From contig NZ_CP083370.1 of NCBI RefSeq assembly GCF_017488845.2, positions 3,659,501 to 3,723,500 of the forward strand: a DNA stretch of 64,000 nt. The letters are read 5' to 3'. Positions 20,728 through 29,250 of this stretch are shown here, piece by piece; within the stretch, counting starts at the first letter, position 1, and every line of letters starts with the position of its first letter. The translations under genes were made by a program, and so were the position numbers. Under the pieces are notes generated by a model, which did no database searches, had not been told where the DNA came from, and was given only the letters and a program-made list of their open reading frames with translations. Origin of the DNA: Ensifer canadensis. GTDB taxonomy: Bacteria; Pseudomonadota; Alphaproteobacteria; Rhizobiales; Rhizobiaceae.

Positions 20728-22182
20728 ATGACTTTTAAGGACCCGTCACTGTTTCGCCAGGCTGCCTTGATTGGCGGCGAATGGATCGAAGCGGATGCCG
20801 CCAATGCGATCGATGTGGTGAACCCGGCAACGGGCGAACTCGTCGGCCGCGTACCGAAGCTTGGAGGCAAGGAAACCAAGGCGGCAATCGAAGCGGCGCG
20901 TCTGGCGCAGAAGGGTTGGGCTGCCCGCACCGCCAAGGATCGCGCCGGTGTGCTTCGCCGCTGGTTTGAGCTGATGATCGAGAACAAGGACGATCTCGGC
21001 CGCATCCTCACGCTCGAACAGGGCAAGCCGCTGGCAGAGGCGACCGGCGAAATCGTCTATGGCGCCAGCTTCGTCGAATGGTTTGCCGAAGAGGGCCGTC
21101 GCATCTACGGCGACCTGATCCCAGGCCATCAGCCGGACAAGCGCATCATGGTGATGAAGCAGCCGATCGGCGTCGTCGCTGCGATCACGCCCTGGAACTT
21201 CCCCAACGCGATGATCACCCGCAAGGCCGGCCCGGCCTTTGCCGCCGGTTGCGCCATGGTGTTGAAGCCGGCGTCGCAGACGCCGTTCTCGGCCCTTGCC
21301 ATCGCCGTTCTTGCCGAGCGCGCCGGCCTGCCCAAGGGGCTCTTCAGCGTCGTGACCGGCTCGGCCCGCGAAATCGGTGCCGAAATGACCGCCAATCCGG
21401 TGGTGCGCAAGCTGACCTTTACCGGCTCGACCGAGGTCGGCGCCGAGCTCTATCGCCAGAGCGCCGGCACGATCAAGAAGCTCGGGCTGGAACTCGGCGG
21501 CAATGCGCCGTTCATCGTCTTCGACGACGCCGATCTCGATGCGGCCGTGGAAGGCGCATTGATCGCCAAGTTCCGCAACAACGGCCAGACCTGCGTCTGC
21601 GCTAACCGTATCTACGTGCAGGACAAGGTCTATGATGCCTTCTCCGACAAGCTGGCGGCGGCCGTTGCCAAGCTCAAGATCGGCAATGGTCTCGACCAGG
21701 GCGTCATCCTCGGCCCGCTGATCGACAAGGCGGCACTGGAGAAGGTGGAAGAGCATATCGCCGATGCCACCGCCAAGGGCGCGCGCGTCATCCAGGGCGG
21801 CAAGCGCCATGCGCTCGGCGGCACCTTCTTCGAAGCAACGGTTCTGGCCGATGTCACCCAGGCGATGGCAGTCGCCCGCGAGGAAACCTTCGGCCCGGTC
21901 GCGCCGCTGTTCCGCTTCAAGGATGAGGCCGATGTCGTCGAACAGGCCAATGACACCGAGTTCGGGCTGGCCTCCTATTTCTATGCCAAGGATCTGGCGC
22001 GGGTGTTCCGCGTGGCCGAGGCGCTGGAATACGGCATGGTCGGCGTCAACACCGGGCTGATCTCCACGGCGGAAGCACCGTTCGGCGGCGTCAAGCTCTC
22101 GGGCCTCGGCCGCGAAGGTTCGAAGTACGGGATCGAGGAGTTTACCGAGATCAAATATGTCTGCCTCGGCGGCATCGCCTGA
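20728..22182 (+). CDS. gabD: NAD(P)-dependent succinate-semialdehyde-type aldehyde dehydrogenase
   Basis: This aldehyde dehydrogenase is closest to succinate-semialdehyde dehydrogenases (484 aa). The cofactor segment [14 protein letters not shown], the glutamate motif LELGGNAPF and the nucleophile motif [12 protein letters not shown] (catalytic cysteine near residue 287) are present. AGAGAGGA precedes the ATG. Given the downstream aldolase gene, an alternative role is oxidation of an aldehyde released by retro-aldol cleavage, such as tartronate semialdehyde, glycolaldehyde or lactaldehyde. Rhizobia carry several gabD paralogues, so the substrate is not certain. Confidence 0.85.
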   Translation: MTFKDPSLFRQAALIGGEWIEADAANAIDVVNPATGELVGRVPKLGGKETKAAIEAARLAQKGWAARTAKDRAGVLRRWFELMIENKDDLGRILTLEQGKPLAEATGEIVYGASFVEWFAEEGRRIYGDLIPGHQPDKRIMVMKQPIGVVAAITPWNFPNAMITRKAGPAFAAGCAMVLKPASQTPFSALAIAVLAERAGLPKGLFSVVTGSAREIGAEMTANPVVRKLTFTGSTEVGAELYRQSAGTIKKLGLELGGNAPFIVFDDADLDAAVEGALIAKFRNNGQTCVCANRIYVQDKVYDAFSDKLAAAVAKLKIGNGLDQGVILGPLIDKAALEKVEEHIADATAKGARVIQGGKRHALGGTFFEATVLADVTQAMAVAREETFGPVAPLFRFKDEADVVEQANDTEFGLASYFYAKDLARVFRVAEALEYGMVGVNTGLISTAEAPFGGVKLSGLGREGSKYGIEEFTEIKYVCLGGIA

Positions 22183-22213
22183 CGCATTTGCAGTCCGATA
22201 CAATCTGATCGCG

Positions 22214-22245
22214 AAACCGGCCGGAAAGCTCTGGCCGGTTTTTTC
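22214..22245 (+). terminator. Intrinsic terminator after the gabD-like gene
   Basis: The stem AAACCGGCC / GGCCGGTTT has a 10-nt loop and is followed by TTTTTT. It separates the dehydrogenase from the aldolase gene 47 bp further on, so the aldolase may depend on read-through or its own promoter. Confidence 0.85.
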
Positions 22246-22291
22246 GTTTGCCGGTACAGAAGTTGACGTCGTGAAAAGAGGAGATGACGCG

Positions 22292-23098
22292 ATGCCGGCA
22301 CCAACCAACCCCTTCAAGGCCGCCCTTCGCGAGCAGCGCTTTCAACTCGGGCTTTGGGTCGCGCTGGCGAGCCCCTATGCGGCCGAAGTCGTCTCCAACA
22401 GCGGTTATGACTGGCTGTTGATCGACGGCGAGCATGCGCCCAACGACCTGCCGCTGTTGTCGGCGCAGTTCCGGGCAGTGACGGCATCCGCCAGCCACCC
22501 GATCGTTCGCCTTCCTGTCGGCGATACCGCGCTGATCAAGCAGATCCTCGATGTCGGCGTCCAGACGCTGCTGATCCCGATGGTCGAAAGCGCCGAGCAG
22601 GCCAGGGAACTTGTTCGAGCAACCCGCTATCCGCCGCATGGCATTCGCGGTGTCGGCGCGGCACTGGCGCGTGCATCGCAATTCGGCCGGATAGCCGACT
22701 ATCTCCACACCGCAAATGACCAGATCTGCCTTCTCTTGCAGATCGAGAGCCGCGCCGGCCTGGCGGCGATCGATGAGATTGCCGCTCTTGAAGGCGTCGA
22801 CGGCCTGTTCATCGGACCGTCGGATCTCGCCGCGGATATGGGCTATCTCGGCAGCCCAGGACACCCGGATGTACGGGCGGCGATTGTCGATGCCTTCGCG
22901 CGCATCGACAAGGCCGGAAAAGCGCGCGGAATCATGACGCTCGATCTCGCGCAGGCACGCGAGTATCGCGATCTCGGGGCCGATTTCATGGCGATCGGCA
23001 CCGATGTCACATCCCTGGTTCGGGCGACACAGGAGCTGCGCCAGGAATTTACCGACGAGCAGGGGCATAAACCCGACAAGCTGGAATCCGGCTACTGA
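22292..23098 (+). CDS. HpcH/HpaI-family class II aldolase
   Basis: This is a metal-dependent pyruvate aldolase (268 aa) of the HpcH/HpaI/GarL/RhmA family, which splits 2-keto-3-deoxy sugar acids or 4-hydroxy-2-oxo acids into pyruvate and an aldehyde. The active-site motifs are DWLLIDGEHAPNDL (catalytic histidine), LLQIESRAGL (metal-binding glutamate) and FIGPSDLAADMG (metal-binding aspartate). I chose ATG 22292, with GAGGAG eight bases upstream; the frame opens earlier only through the preceding terminator. It converges on the UxaB-like gene with a 7-bp overlap. The sugar-acid substrate is not defined by sequence. Confidence 0.88.
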   Translation: MPAPTNPFKAALREQRFQLGLWVALASPYAAEVVSNSGYDWLLIDGEHAPNDLPLLSAQFRAVTASASHPIVRLPVGDTALIKQILDVGVQTLLIPMVESAEQARELVRATRYPPHGIRGVGAALARASQFGRIADYLHTANDQICLLLQIESRAGLAAIDEIAALEGVDGLFIGPSDLAADMGYLGSPGHPDVRAAIVDAFARIDKAGKARGIMTLDLAQAREYRDLGADFMAIGTDVTSLVRATQELRQEFTDEQGHKPDKLESGY

Positions 23099-24180
23099 TC
23101 GCAGATCGCGCTGAGCATCGGCATGGCAACTTCAGGGCTCCAGCGCCGGAGCTCGGCAATCCGTCGCACGATCTTTTCAGTGTGATGGTTGGCGATATCG
23201 CCCATGCGATGGTCAAGGAACGGATTTCGGAAGCGGTCGAGCGTCGTTGCGACATAGGCACTCGCCTGTCGCCCGAGGCCCTTGGCGGCAAAGGCAGGAA
23301 CGACTTCTTGTGCGTAGATATCCTCGAGCCGCCTGGCGACGTCCGCATCGGCAAGGATCTGCCGGACTGTTTCGTCGGGATCGCGGCCCTGCCTCAGCCA
23401 GATATCCGCGAGCACCGTGTGGCCGAGGTTGAGGATATGAAGCTTCAATTTTTCGTAGTGCGTCAGGTCGTCGACCAGTATCACGCATTCGTGCGCGCAA
23501 GGCGCTCTCAACCCCCGCTGTTTCTCGATCGCCCATAAAGCGTAGGGTTCGGCCACGGCGCCGGCGGGCTCGATCGGTTCCGAGACGATCCGGTCCACCA
23601 GCGTGTTGGCCCAGATTATCGCGTTCGCCAGCCAGAACACGAATTGCGGGTCGCCGAGGCGCTCGCGCGCGAGCTCCAGCACGATGGCTTTCAGCACGTC
23701 GCCATTGCGCGACACCAGTTCGCACGGAAGGATGGTCAGCGGTTTGCCGCCGGCATCGAAGCGGGCTTTCAAAAGCAGGAGAAGTTTGCCGGGAAAAGAC
23801 AGCGGCACGTATGTCGACAGGTCGTCGCCGGAAACGTCGTAGCCGGTATCACCGGTGTTCGAGATCAGGAATTCGGCCTCGTCCGCCACGATATGGCAAA
23901 CAGCATCCCAGTTGTCGTTTGTTGACACGGCCCGGACGACGCTCTTGACCCGCTCGATCTTGTCCACCGGCTTGCCGTCGGCAAGGCCACGGATCATCAC
24001 GGGATAACCATCGGGTTGCGTCAGTGCCACCAGGCGTCCCGACCGTTCCGCTGAGCCGGTCGTCTGTACCACCGTGATCCGCCCCGGTGCTTCCTGCCTT
24101 TCCAGCGCCTCGCTGATGAAGAGATCGGCATGCGCCTGAAGAAAGCGGCTCGTTCCAAACTGCACAAATGGGGTCTTCAT
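23092..24180 (-). CDS. Mannitol-dehydrogenase-family oxidoreductase (tagaturonate/fructuronate reductase-like)
   Basis: This 362-aa protein belongs to the long-chain polyol dehydrogenase family that includes UxaB, UxuB and MtlD, which use NAD(H) to interconvert hexuronates and aldonates. The N-terminal FGTSRFLQAHADLFI segment is the NAD-binding start. CELVSRNGD, WANTLVDRIVSEPI and the catalytic-type KLHILNLGHT motif (Lys-Asn-His region) follow. It is shorter than UxaB/UxuB (about 480 aa), so activity on tagaturonate or fructuronate is only an inference. It is transcribed leftward next to the GntR regulator (20 bp downstream of it). Confidence 0.82.
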   Translation of the reverse strand: MKTPFVQFGTSRFLQAHADLFISEALERQEAPGRITVVQTTGSAERSGRLVALTQPDGYPVMIRGLADGKPVDKIERVKSVVRAVSTNDNWDAVCHIVADEAEFLISNTGDTGYDVSGDDLSTYVPLSFPGKLLLLLKARFDAGGKPLTILPCELVSRNGDVLKAIVLELARERLGDPQFVFWLANAIIWANTLVDRIVSEPIEPAGAVAEPYALWAIEKQRGLRAPCAHECVILVDDLTHYEKLKLHILNLGHTVLADIWLRQGRDPDETVRQILADADVARRLEDIYAQEVVPAFAAKGLGRQASAYVATTLDRFRNPFLDHRMGDIANHHTEKIVRRIAELRRWSPEVAMPMLSAICDQ

Positions 24181-24200
24181 GCCGGTGCTCCGGTAGCTGG

Positions 24201-25079
24201 CTATGGAATGGATTGCAGCAGGGTCTCGCGTGCCGAGCGCAGGTGTCGCCGGCAGGCTTCCTCGGCACGTTTTGGATCGTGAGACCTGAGCGCTTCGATG
24301 TAAGCAAGGTGCTCTTCAAGCGCGCGCGCATTTCGCTGCCGCGCGTTGGTCTTGTTCCATTGGTAGTGATAGTGGAACACGATCGAGATGATGTCGTAGA
24401 AATCGACGATGAAACGATTGCTCGACGACTTGTGCACCAGGAGGTGGAAGCGCTCGTCGAGTTCGGAGAATTCCTTGTAGCGGTTGTCGATGTCGGCCAG
24501 GATTTCGTGGTGCAGCGCCTCGATCCTGTTCAGCTCCTGCCAGGCCGGATGGCTGTCCGGCAGCGCAACGAAACTTGCAGCCGAGCGAAGCTCGAACATC
24601 TCGCGGACCTCGGTCAGTTCCAGCGCAAACTCGCGGGTGAAACCTTTGAGGATCCAGTGGCTGTTCGGTCGCTTCTCGATCAGCCCGAACCGGCTGAAGC
24701 GGATCAGGAACTCCCGCACGCTCGTGGTACCGGCGCCGATCTCGCGTGCCAGCTCCAGTTCGTTGATCTGCATGCCAGGCTCGGCGCCGCCGGCCAGAAT
24801 CCGGCGCATGAAGCTGCGCTCGATGATCTCGGCCAGCGAATCCGTTTCCTCCGTCGGGAAATAGTCGTCCGGTTGCGGCTGGCGCAGCACGATCTTCTTG
24901 CGCTTGTCCCAGGTGATCAGCTTCGCCTCTTCGAAGCGGCGGAGAATGGCACGCACCGTCGTCCGGCTCACGCCGAGCACCTGACCGAGTTCCGGCTCGG
25001 AGGGCAGGGAAGATGTCTCCGCCAGCACTTTCAGGCAGCGGTTATAGGCATCCTTGAAGACGGTGTTCTGTTTTGCCAT
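24201..25079 (-). CDS. GntR/FCD-family regulator with two winged-helix segments
   Basis: This transcription factor (292 aa) probably controls the surrounding catabolic genes. A first winged helix-turn-helix lies at about residues 25-66 (SEPELGQVLGVSRTTVRAIL). A second lies at about residues 90-140 (NELELAREIGAGTTSVREFL). An FCD effector-binding domain (about 150-285) carries candidate metal-binding histidines in DERFHLLVH, LEEHLAY and CRRHLRS. Standard FCD regulators have one helix-turn-helix, so the tandem arrangement is unusual. It is divergent from the uxaA-like gene, whose promoter region contains an inverted repeat suitable as operator. The ligand is unknown. Confidence 0.85.
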   Translation of the reverse strand: MAKQNTVFKDAYNRCLKVLAETSSLPSEPELGQVLGVSRTTVRAILRRFEEAKLITWDKRKKIVLRQPQPDDYFPTEETDSLAEIIERSFMRRILAGGAEPGMQINELELAREIGAGTTSVREFLIRFSRFGLIEKRPNSHWILKGFTREFALELTEVREMFELRSAASFVALPDSHPAWQELNRIEALHHEILADIDNRYKEFSELDERFHLLVHKSSSNRFIVDFYDIISIVFHYHYQWNKTNARQRNARALEEHLAYIEALRSHDPKRAEEACRRHLRSARETLLQSIP

Positions 25080-25267
25080 TGCCAGGATCCGGACGGTTGG
25101 GGTTGCGCGAGCGATGAGCCGCTGATCGGAAGATCAGCTTTCGTCGGCCGCCGATCTAACCTGCCGGCGCGCGCTTGTCTTTGGCTCTCGCACCAAAATC
25201 ATGACGTTTCTCCCCTGTTGCTGCTGTGCCTGCGGGCGGGCGGCGCTGTCTCGTTTCATAATACCCA

Positions 25268-25308
25268 TTGACGGCGATCTGTCTATTGTGGATAAAAGAC
25301 AAATAGAC
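25268..25308 (+). promoter_or_regulatory. Candidate promoter and operator of the uxaA-like gene
   Basis: TTGACG (25268-25273) and GATAAA (25291-25296) have a 17-bp spacer. An inverted repeat GTCTATT ... AATAGAC (25281-25308) encloses the -10 region and the shared GGATAAAAGAC element, a position where a bound regulator would block transcription. Confidence 0.5.
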
Positions 25309-25348
25309 CCTTCTCAAAATCGCAGCAGTTTTCACGGAGAAATTCAGA

Positions 25349-26854
25349 GTGTCTGTGCCGTCTTCAATCCTTCTGGCTCCTGAGGACAATGTGGCCGTGG
25401 CGACGTTGGCAATCGCTGCCGGCGAGGCCCTGCCGGGCGGAGTTCGCACCGCCACGAAGATCGATCTGGGGCACAAGGTCGCCATACGGCGGATTCGTGC
25501 GGGCGACCCCGTGGTCAAATATGCCCAGGCGATCGGACGCGCGACCAGCGATATAGAAGCCGGCGAGCATGTCCATTCCCACAACCTCTCCTTCGATCAG
25601 GATCGCTTGGCCATCAGTCCACAAGGCGCGCCGGAAGAGGCGAGCGCCGCCGACAGGGCGCGCACCTTCATGGGCTATCGGCGCAAAGACGGACGGGCGG
25701 CGACGCGCAACTATATCGGCATCATTGCCAGCGTGAACTGTTCCACCACCGTCTGCCGGGCAATCGCCGAGGAGGCCAACAGACGCATCTTGCCGAAATA
25801 TGATGGCATCGACGGATTCGTGCCGATCGTGCATGACCAGGGTTGCGGCATGTCTTCGACCGGCGACGGCATGATGAACCTGCACAGGACCTTGGCGGGC
25901 TACGCGCGCCACGCCAATTTCGGCGGGGTGCTGATGGTCGGGCTCGGCTGCGAGGTCAACCAGTTGACGCTTTACGGGCAGAGCGGAGCCGGGCAGGAAA
26001 AGCGCCACTTCAACATCCAGGAGGCCGGCGGATCCCGACGCTCGGTCGAGCGTGCACTCGGCATCCTCGATGAAATTGCCCAGGAAGTCGGCAGGCAACG
26101 TCGCGTCGCCATTCCGGTCAGCGAAATCATCGTCGGTCTGCAATGCGGCGGCTCGGACGGGCTGTCTGGCATCACCGCTAACCCGGCGCTGGGAGCGGCG
26201 GTGGATATCCTGGCGGCTGCCGGTGGTACCGCCATCCTTTCCGAAACGTCAGAAATCTACGGCGCCGAACATCTGTTGCGCAGCCGTGCCGCCAGCGCGG
26301 CGGTCGCCGCAAAGCTCGACGGGCTGATTGTCTGGTGGGAAAACTACGTCGCGCTGCATGGTGCATCGCTCGACAACAATCCTTCGCCGGGCAACAAACG
26401 CGGTGGCCTCACAACCATTCTGGAGAAGTCGCTGGGTGCGGTCGCCAAGGGCGGGCGCTCACCGCTCAATGCGGTTTACGGCTATGCCGAACGCGTCACT
26501 GAACACGGGCTCGTCTTCATGGATACGCCCGGCTACGATCCGGTGTCGGCGACCGGCCAGGTGGCCGGCGGAGCCAATGTCATCGCCTTTACCACCGGCC
26601 GCGGCAGTTGTTTCGGCTGTCGGCCGGCACCGTCGATCAAGCTGACCAGCAACACCGCGCTGTTCCGCGCGATGGAAGAAGACATGGACATCGATTGCGG
26701 CGTGATCGCATCCGGCGAGGCGACGATCGCCGACCTCGGTCGCGAGATCTTCGATCTCATCATCGATACCGCTTCGGGAAAGAAGACCAAGAGCGAACTC
26801 TTCGGCTACGGCGACAACGAATTCGTGCCCTGGCATCTCGGGGCAACACTCTGA
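25349..26854 (+). CDS. UxaA/GarD-family sugar-acid dehydratase (altronate dehydratase-like)
   Basis: This hydro-lyase family dehydrates altronate, galactarate or related aldonates to 2-keto-3-deoxy acids. The protein (501 aa) has an N-terminal SAF domain (about residues 8-90, ending GEHVHSHN) fused to the catalytic GarD/UxaA domain. The catalytic domain shows NCSTTVC, DQGCGMSS, GLGCEVNQ, QCGGSDGLSGITANPALG and the cysteine pair in GRGSCFGCRP. It starts with GTG at 25349, with GGAGA upstream. It is probably transcribed with the aldose dehydrogenase 40 bp downstream. Altronate is the best-known substrate, but fuconate- or galactonate-type acids are possible. Confidence 0.87.
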   Translation: MSVPSSILLAPEDNVAVATLAIAAGEALPGGVRTATKIDLGHKVAIRRIRAGDPVVKYAQAIGRATSDIEAGEHVHSHNLSFDQDRLAISPQGAPEEASAADRARTFMGYRRKDGRAATRNYIGIIASVNCSTTVCRAIAEEANRRILPKYDGIDGFVPIVHDQGCGMSSTGDGMMNLHRTLAGYARHANFGGVLMVGLGCEVNQLTLYGQSGAGQEKRHFNIQEAGGSRRSVERALGILDEIAQEVGRQRRVAIPVSEIIVGLQCGGSDGLSGITANPALGAAVDILAAAGGTAILSETSEIYGAEHLLRSRAASAAVAAKLDGLIVWWENYVALHGASLDNNPSPGNKRGGLTTILEKSLGAVAKGGRSPLNAVYGYAERVTEHGLVFMDTPGYDPVSATGQVAGGANVIAFTTGRGSCFGCRPAPSIKLTSNTALFRAMEEDMDIDCGVIASGEATIADLGREIFDLIIDTASGKKTKSELFGYGDNEFVPWHLGATL

Positions 26855-26894
26855 TGATGTGAGCTTGCGCATCCTAGGAGGGAGGAGACAGGGA

Positions 26895-27914
26895 ATGCAG
26901 ACGAGAAAGATCGGTCGAACCGACCTGCCGGTGACCGAATACAGCTTCGGCGCCGCCGGACTTGGGGGGCTCTACCGCGAATGCACGCGCGAAGCGGCGA
27001 TCGAAACGCTGGACGCCGCTTGGGGCTCTGGTTTGCGCTATTTCGACGTCGCACCCTATTACGGGCTCGGTCTTGCAGAGCGGCGGGTCGGCGATTTCCT
27101 GCGCGACAAGCCGCGCGGTGACTATGTGCTGTCCACCAAGGTCGGACGGCTGCTGCATCCCGTGCCTGAAGGCGCCGTGCCGGACTATTCCTACGTCAAG
27201 GCGCTGAACTTCGACGTGCGTTACGACTACAGCTACGATGCCATCATGCGTTCGGTGGAATTCAGCTATGCGCGCCTCGGCCTCAATCGCATCGATATCC
27301 TCTATGTCCATGATATCGGCGTCTACACGCACGGTGTCGCCCGCAACGCCGTCTATCTCAGGCAATTGCTGGATTCCGGCCTTAAGGCGCTGGAGGAACT
27401 AAAGGCTGGTGGCGTGATCGCGGCCTATGGGCTTGGCGTCAACGAGGTTCCGGTTTGCCTGGAGGTGATGCGCCGTGCCGACATCGACTGCATCCTGCTT
27501 GCGGGGCGCTATACGCTGCTTGATCGTTCCGCAGTCGCCGAACTCCTGCCGCTCTGCGAGACAAAGAAGACGTCGCTGATCGTCGGCGGTGTGTTCAACT
27601 CGGGCATCCTGGCGACTGGCCCGGTCGATGGCGCGCATTTCGACTATATGCGAGCAAATGCCGAGGTGCGCGAAAAGGTCGGCGCGATGGAACGCATTGC
27701 CCGGGAGCGTGGTGTGCCGTTGGCCGCTGCCGCCATGCAGTTCCCGCTCGACAATCCGGTGGTTGCCTCGGTCCTGCTTGGGACAGCGAAACCGGAAAGC
27801 TTGAGGCGCAACATCGATGCGCTGCGGCATCGTATGTCAAAGGACGATTTCTCGGCTTTCGAGCCCTACACGCTTGTGGCGCCGGAGCTTGGATTGGAGG
27901 CAGTCCGGGCCTGA
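26895..27914 (+). CDS. Aldo/keto reductase, D-threo-aldose (L-fucose/galactose-type) 1-dehydrogenase
   Basis: This 339-aa aldo/keto reductase resembles NAD(P)-dependent aldose 1-dehydrogenases that oxidise L-fucose, D-arabinose or related sugars to lactones. The TIM-barrel tetrad is visible: Asp and Tyr in FDVAPYYGLG, Lys in LSTKVGRLL and His in LYVHDIG. I chose ATG 26895, preceded by GGAGGAGACAGGGA. It is directly downstream of the dehydratase, which suggests aldose to lactone to aldonate to 2-keto-3-deoxy acid. No lactonase is visible in the locus, so that step would be spontaneous or encoded elsewhere. Confidence 0.85.
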   Translation: MQTRKIGRTDLPVTEYSFGAAGLGGLYRECTREAAIETLDAAWGSGLRYFDVAPYYGLGLAERRVGDFLRDKPRGDYVLSTKVGRLLHPVPEGAVPDYSYVKALNFDVRYDYSYDAIMRSVEFSYARLGLNRIDILYVHDIGVYTHGVARNAVYLRQLLDSGLKALEELKAGGVIAAYGLGVNEVPVCLEVMRRADIDCILLAGRYTLLDRSAVAELLPLCETKKTSLIVGGVFNSGILATGPVDGAHFDYMRANAEVREKVGAMERIARERGVPLAAAAMQFPLDNPVVASVLLGTAKPESLRRNIDALRHRMSKDDFSAFEPYTLVAPELGLEAVRA

Positions 27915-28065
27915 TGCTTGAGGGTGCCGAGCCCGCGGGTCCTTGCAGGCACAACCCGAATTTCACATAACGAAACGTAATCTGGGAGGAGACAGTGCAG
28001 TCACGTAAATCGCAGCAACGACTGCTTGCAAAGCGGACAGCGTTGTATTAGCGTTTCAATATGTT

Positions 28066-28087
28066 TTTTATCGATAAAAGATCGATA
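28066..28087 (+). promoter_or_regulatory. Candidate operator upstream of the sugar ABC operon
   Basis: A perfect 14-bp palindrome TTTTATCGATAAAA (28066-28079) is followed by GATCGAT. It lies 64 bp before the binding-protein start and shares ATCGATAAAA with the gabD-like promoter. Confidence 0.55.
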
Positions 28088-28150
28088 TGCAAGCACCTGG
28101 CGAATCGATTTCCATAAGGTGGAACGAGGTGCACTGAGAGGAGAACCCCA

Positions 28151-29140
28151 ATGAGCATAGCCAAGCACATTCTTTCCCGCCGTGCCTTCACTGCCCTGGC
28201 CGGCGCGACGATGATCGCCGCGATGGCACCCGTCGCGTCCTTCGCGCAGGATGTCACGATCCCGATCATCGTCAAGGATACCACGTCCTTCTACTGGCAG
28301 ATCGTGCTGGCCGGTGCGCGCGCGGCCGGCAAGGATCTCGGCGTCAACGTTCCCGAGCTCGGCGCCCAGTCCGAATCCGATATCAACGGTCAGATCAGCA
28401 TCCTCGAAAACGCCGTTGCCGGTTCTCCGGCTGCCGTGGTGATCTCACCAACCGAGTTCAAGGCGCTGGGCAAGCCGATCGACGAAGCTGCCAAGGCGGT
28501 TCCGATCATCGGCATCGACTCCGGCGCCGATTCCAAGGCGTTCTCCTCGTTCCTGACGACCGACAACGTTCAGGGTGGCAGGATCGCGGCCGATGGTCTG
28601 GCTGCAGCGATCAAGGAAATGTCGGGCAAGGAAGAAGGCGATATCGCCATCATCACCAGCCTGCCGGGCGTCGGTTCGCTCGATCAGCGCCGCGAAGGCT
28701 TCCTCGACCAGATCAAGACGAAATATCCGGGCTTCAAGGTCGTGGCCGACAAATATGCCGATGGCCAGGCAACCACCGGTCTCAACATGATGACCGACCT
28801 GATCACCGCCAACCCGAATCTCGTCGGCGTCTTTGCCTCCAACCTGATCATGGCACAGGGTGTCGGCCAGGCGATTGCCGAAAACAAGCTCGGCGACAAG
28901 ATCAAGGTGATCGGCTTCGATAGCGACGAGAAGACTGTCGGCTTCCTCAAGGAAGGCGTGCTGGCCGGCCTGGTCGTTCAGGATCCCTACCGCATGGGTT
29001 ATGATGGCGTGAAGACGGCGCTTGCGGTCTCGAAGAAGGAGAAGGTCGAAGCCAATGTCGATACCGGCGCCAATCTGGTGACCAAGGCCAACATGGCTGA
29101 ACCGAAGATCGACGCACTGCTGAACCCGAAGGTCAATTGA
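28151..29140 (+). CDS. Periplasmic sugar-binding protein of a CUT2 ABC transporter
   Basis: This is the substrate-binding component (329 aa) of the ribose/rhizopine type (peripla_BP_4). The N-terminal signal peptide runs to about residue 32 (APVASFA). It contains SRRAFTA, which resembles a twin-arginine motif, so Tat export is possible. The mature domain starts DVTIPIIVKDT and includes ESDINGQISILENAV and GIDSGADSKAFSS, typical of the family. GAGAGGAG precedes the ATG. It begins a binding protein, ATPase, permease, alcohol dehydrogenase operon. The ligand is presumably a sugar or polyol but is not identifiable. Confidence 0.92.
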   Translation: MSIAKHILSRRAFTALAGATMIAAMAPVASFAQDVTIPIIVKDTTSFYWQIVLAGARAAGKDLGVNVPELGAQSESDINGQISILENAVAGSPAAVVISPTEFKALGKPIDEAAKAVPIIGIDSGADSKAFSSFLTTDNVQGGRIAADGLAAAIKEMSGKEEGDIAIITSLPGVGSLDQRREGFLDQIKTKYPGFKVVADKYADGQATTGLNMMTDLITANPNLVGVFASNLIMAQGVGQAIAENKLGDKIKVIGFDSDEKTVGFLKEGVLAGLVVQDPYRMGYDGVKTALAVSKKEKVEANVDTGANLVTKANMAEPKIDALLNPKVN

Positions 29141-29250
29141 CGGCAATCGGCGGCAGGCGCGAGCATTGCCTGCCGCCGAGAATACGGTTGCCAGCGGCCG
29201 GATACGAGGACCGGCCGCTGGCAGTCTGTGCGATTGGGAGGAGTGCGCAG

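Noticed and set aside
20746..22317. 523-codon open frame opposite the aldehyde dehydrogenase
   Set aside because: Overlaps a gene with intact catalytic motifs and crosses its terminator; no coding signature.
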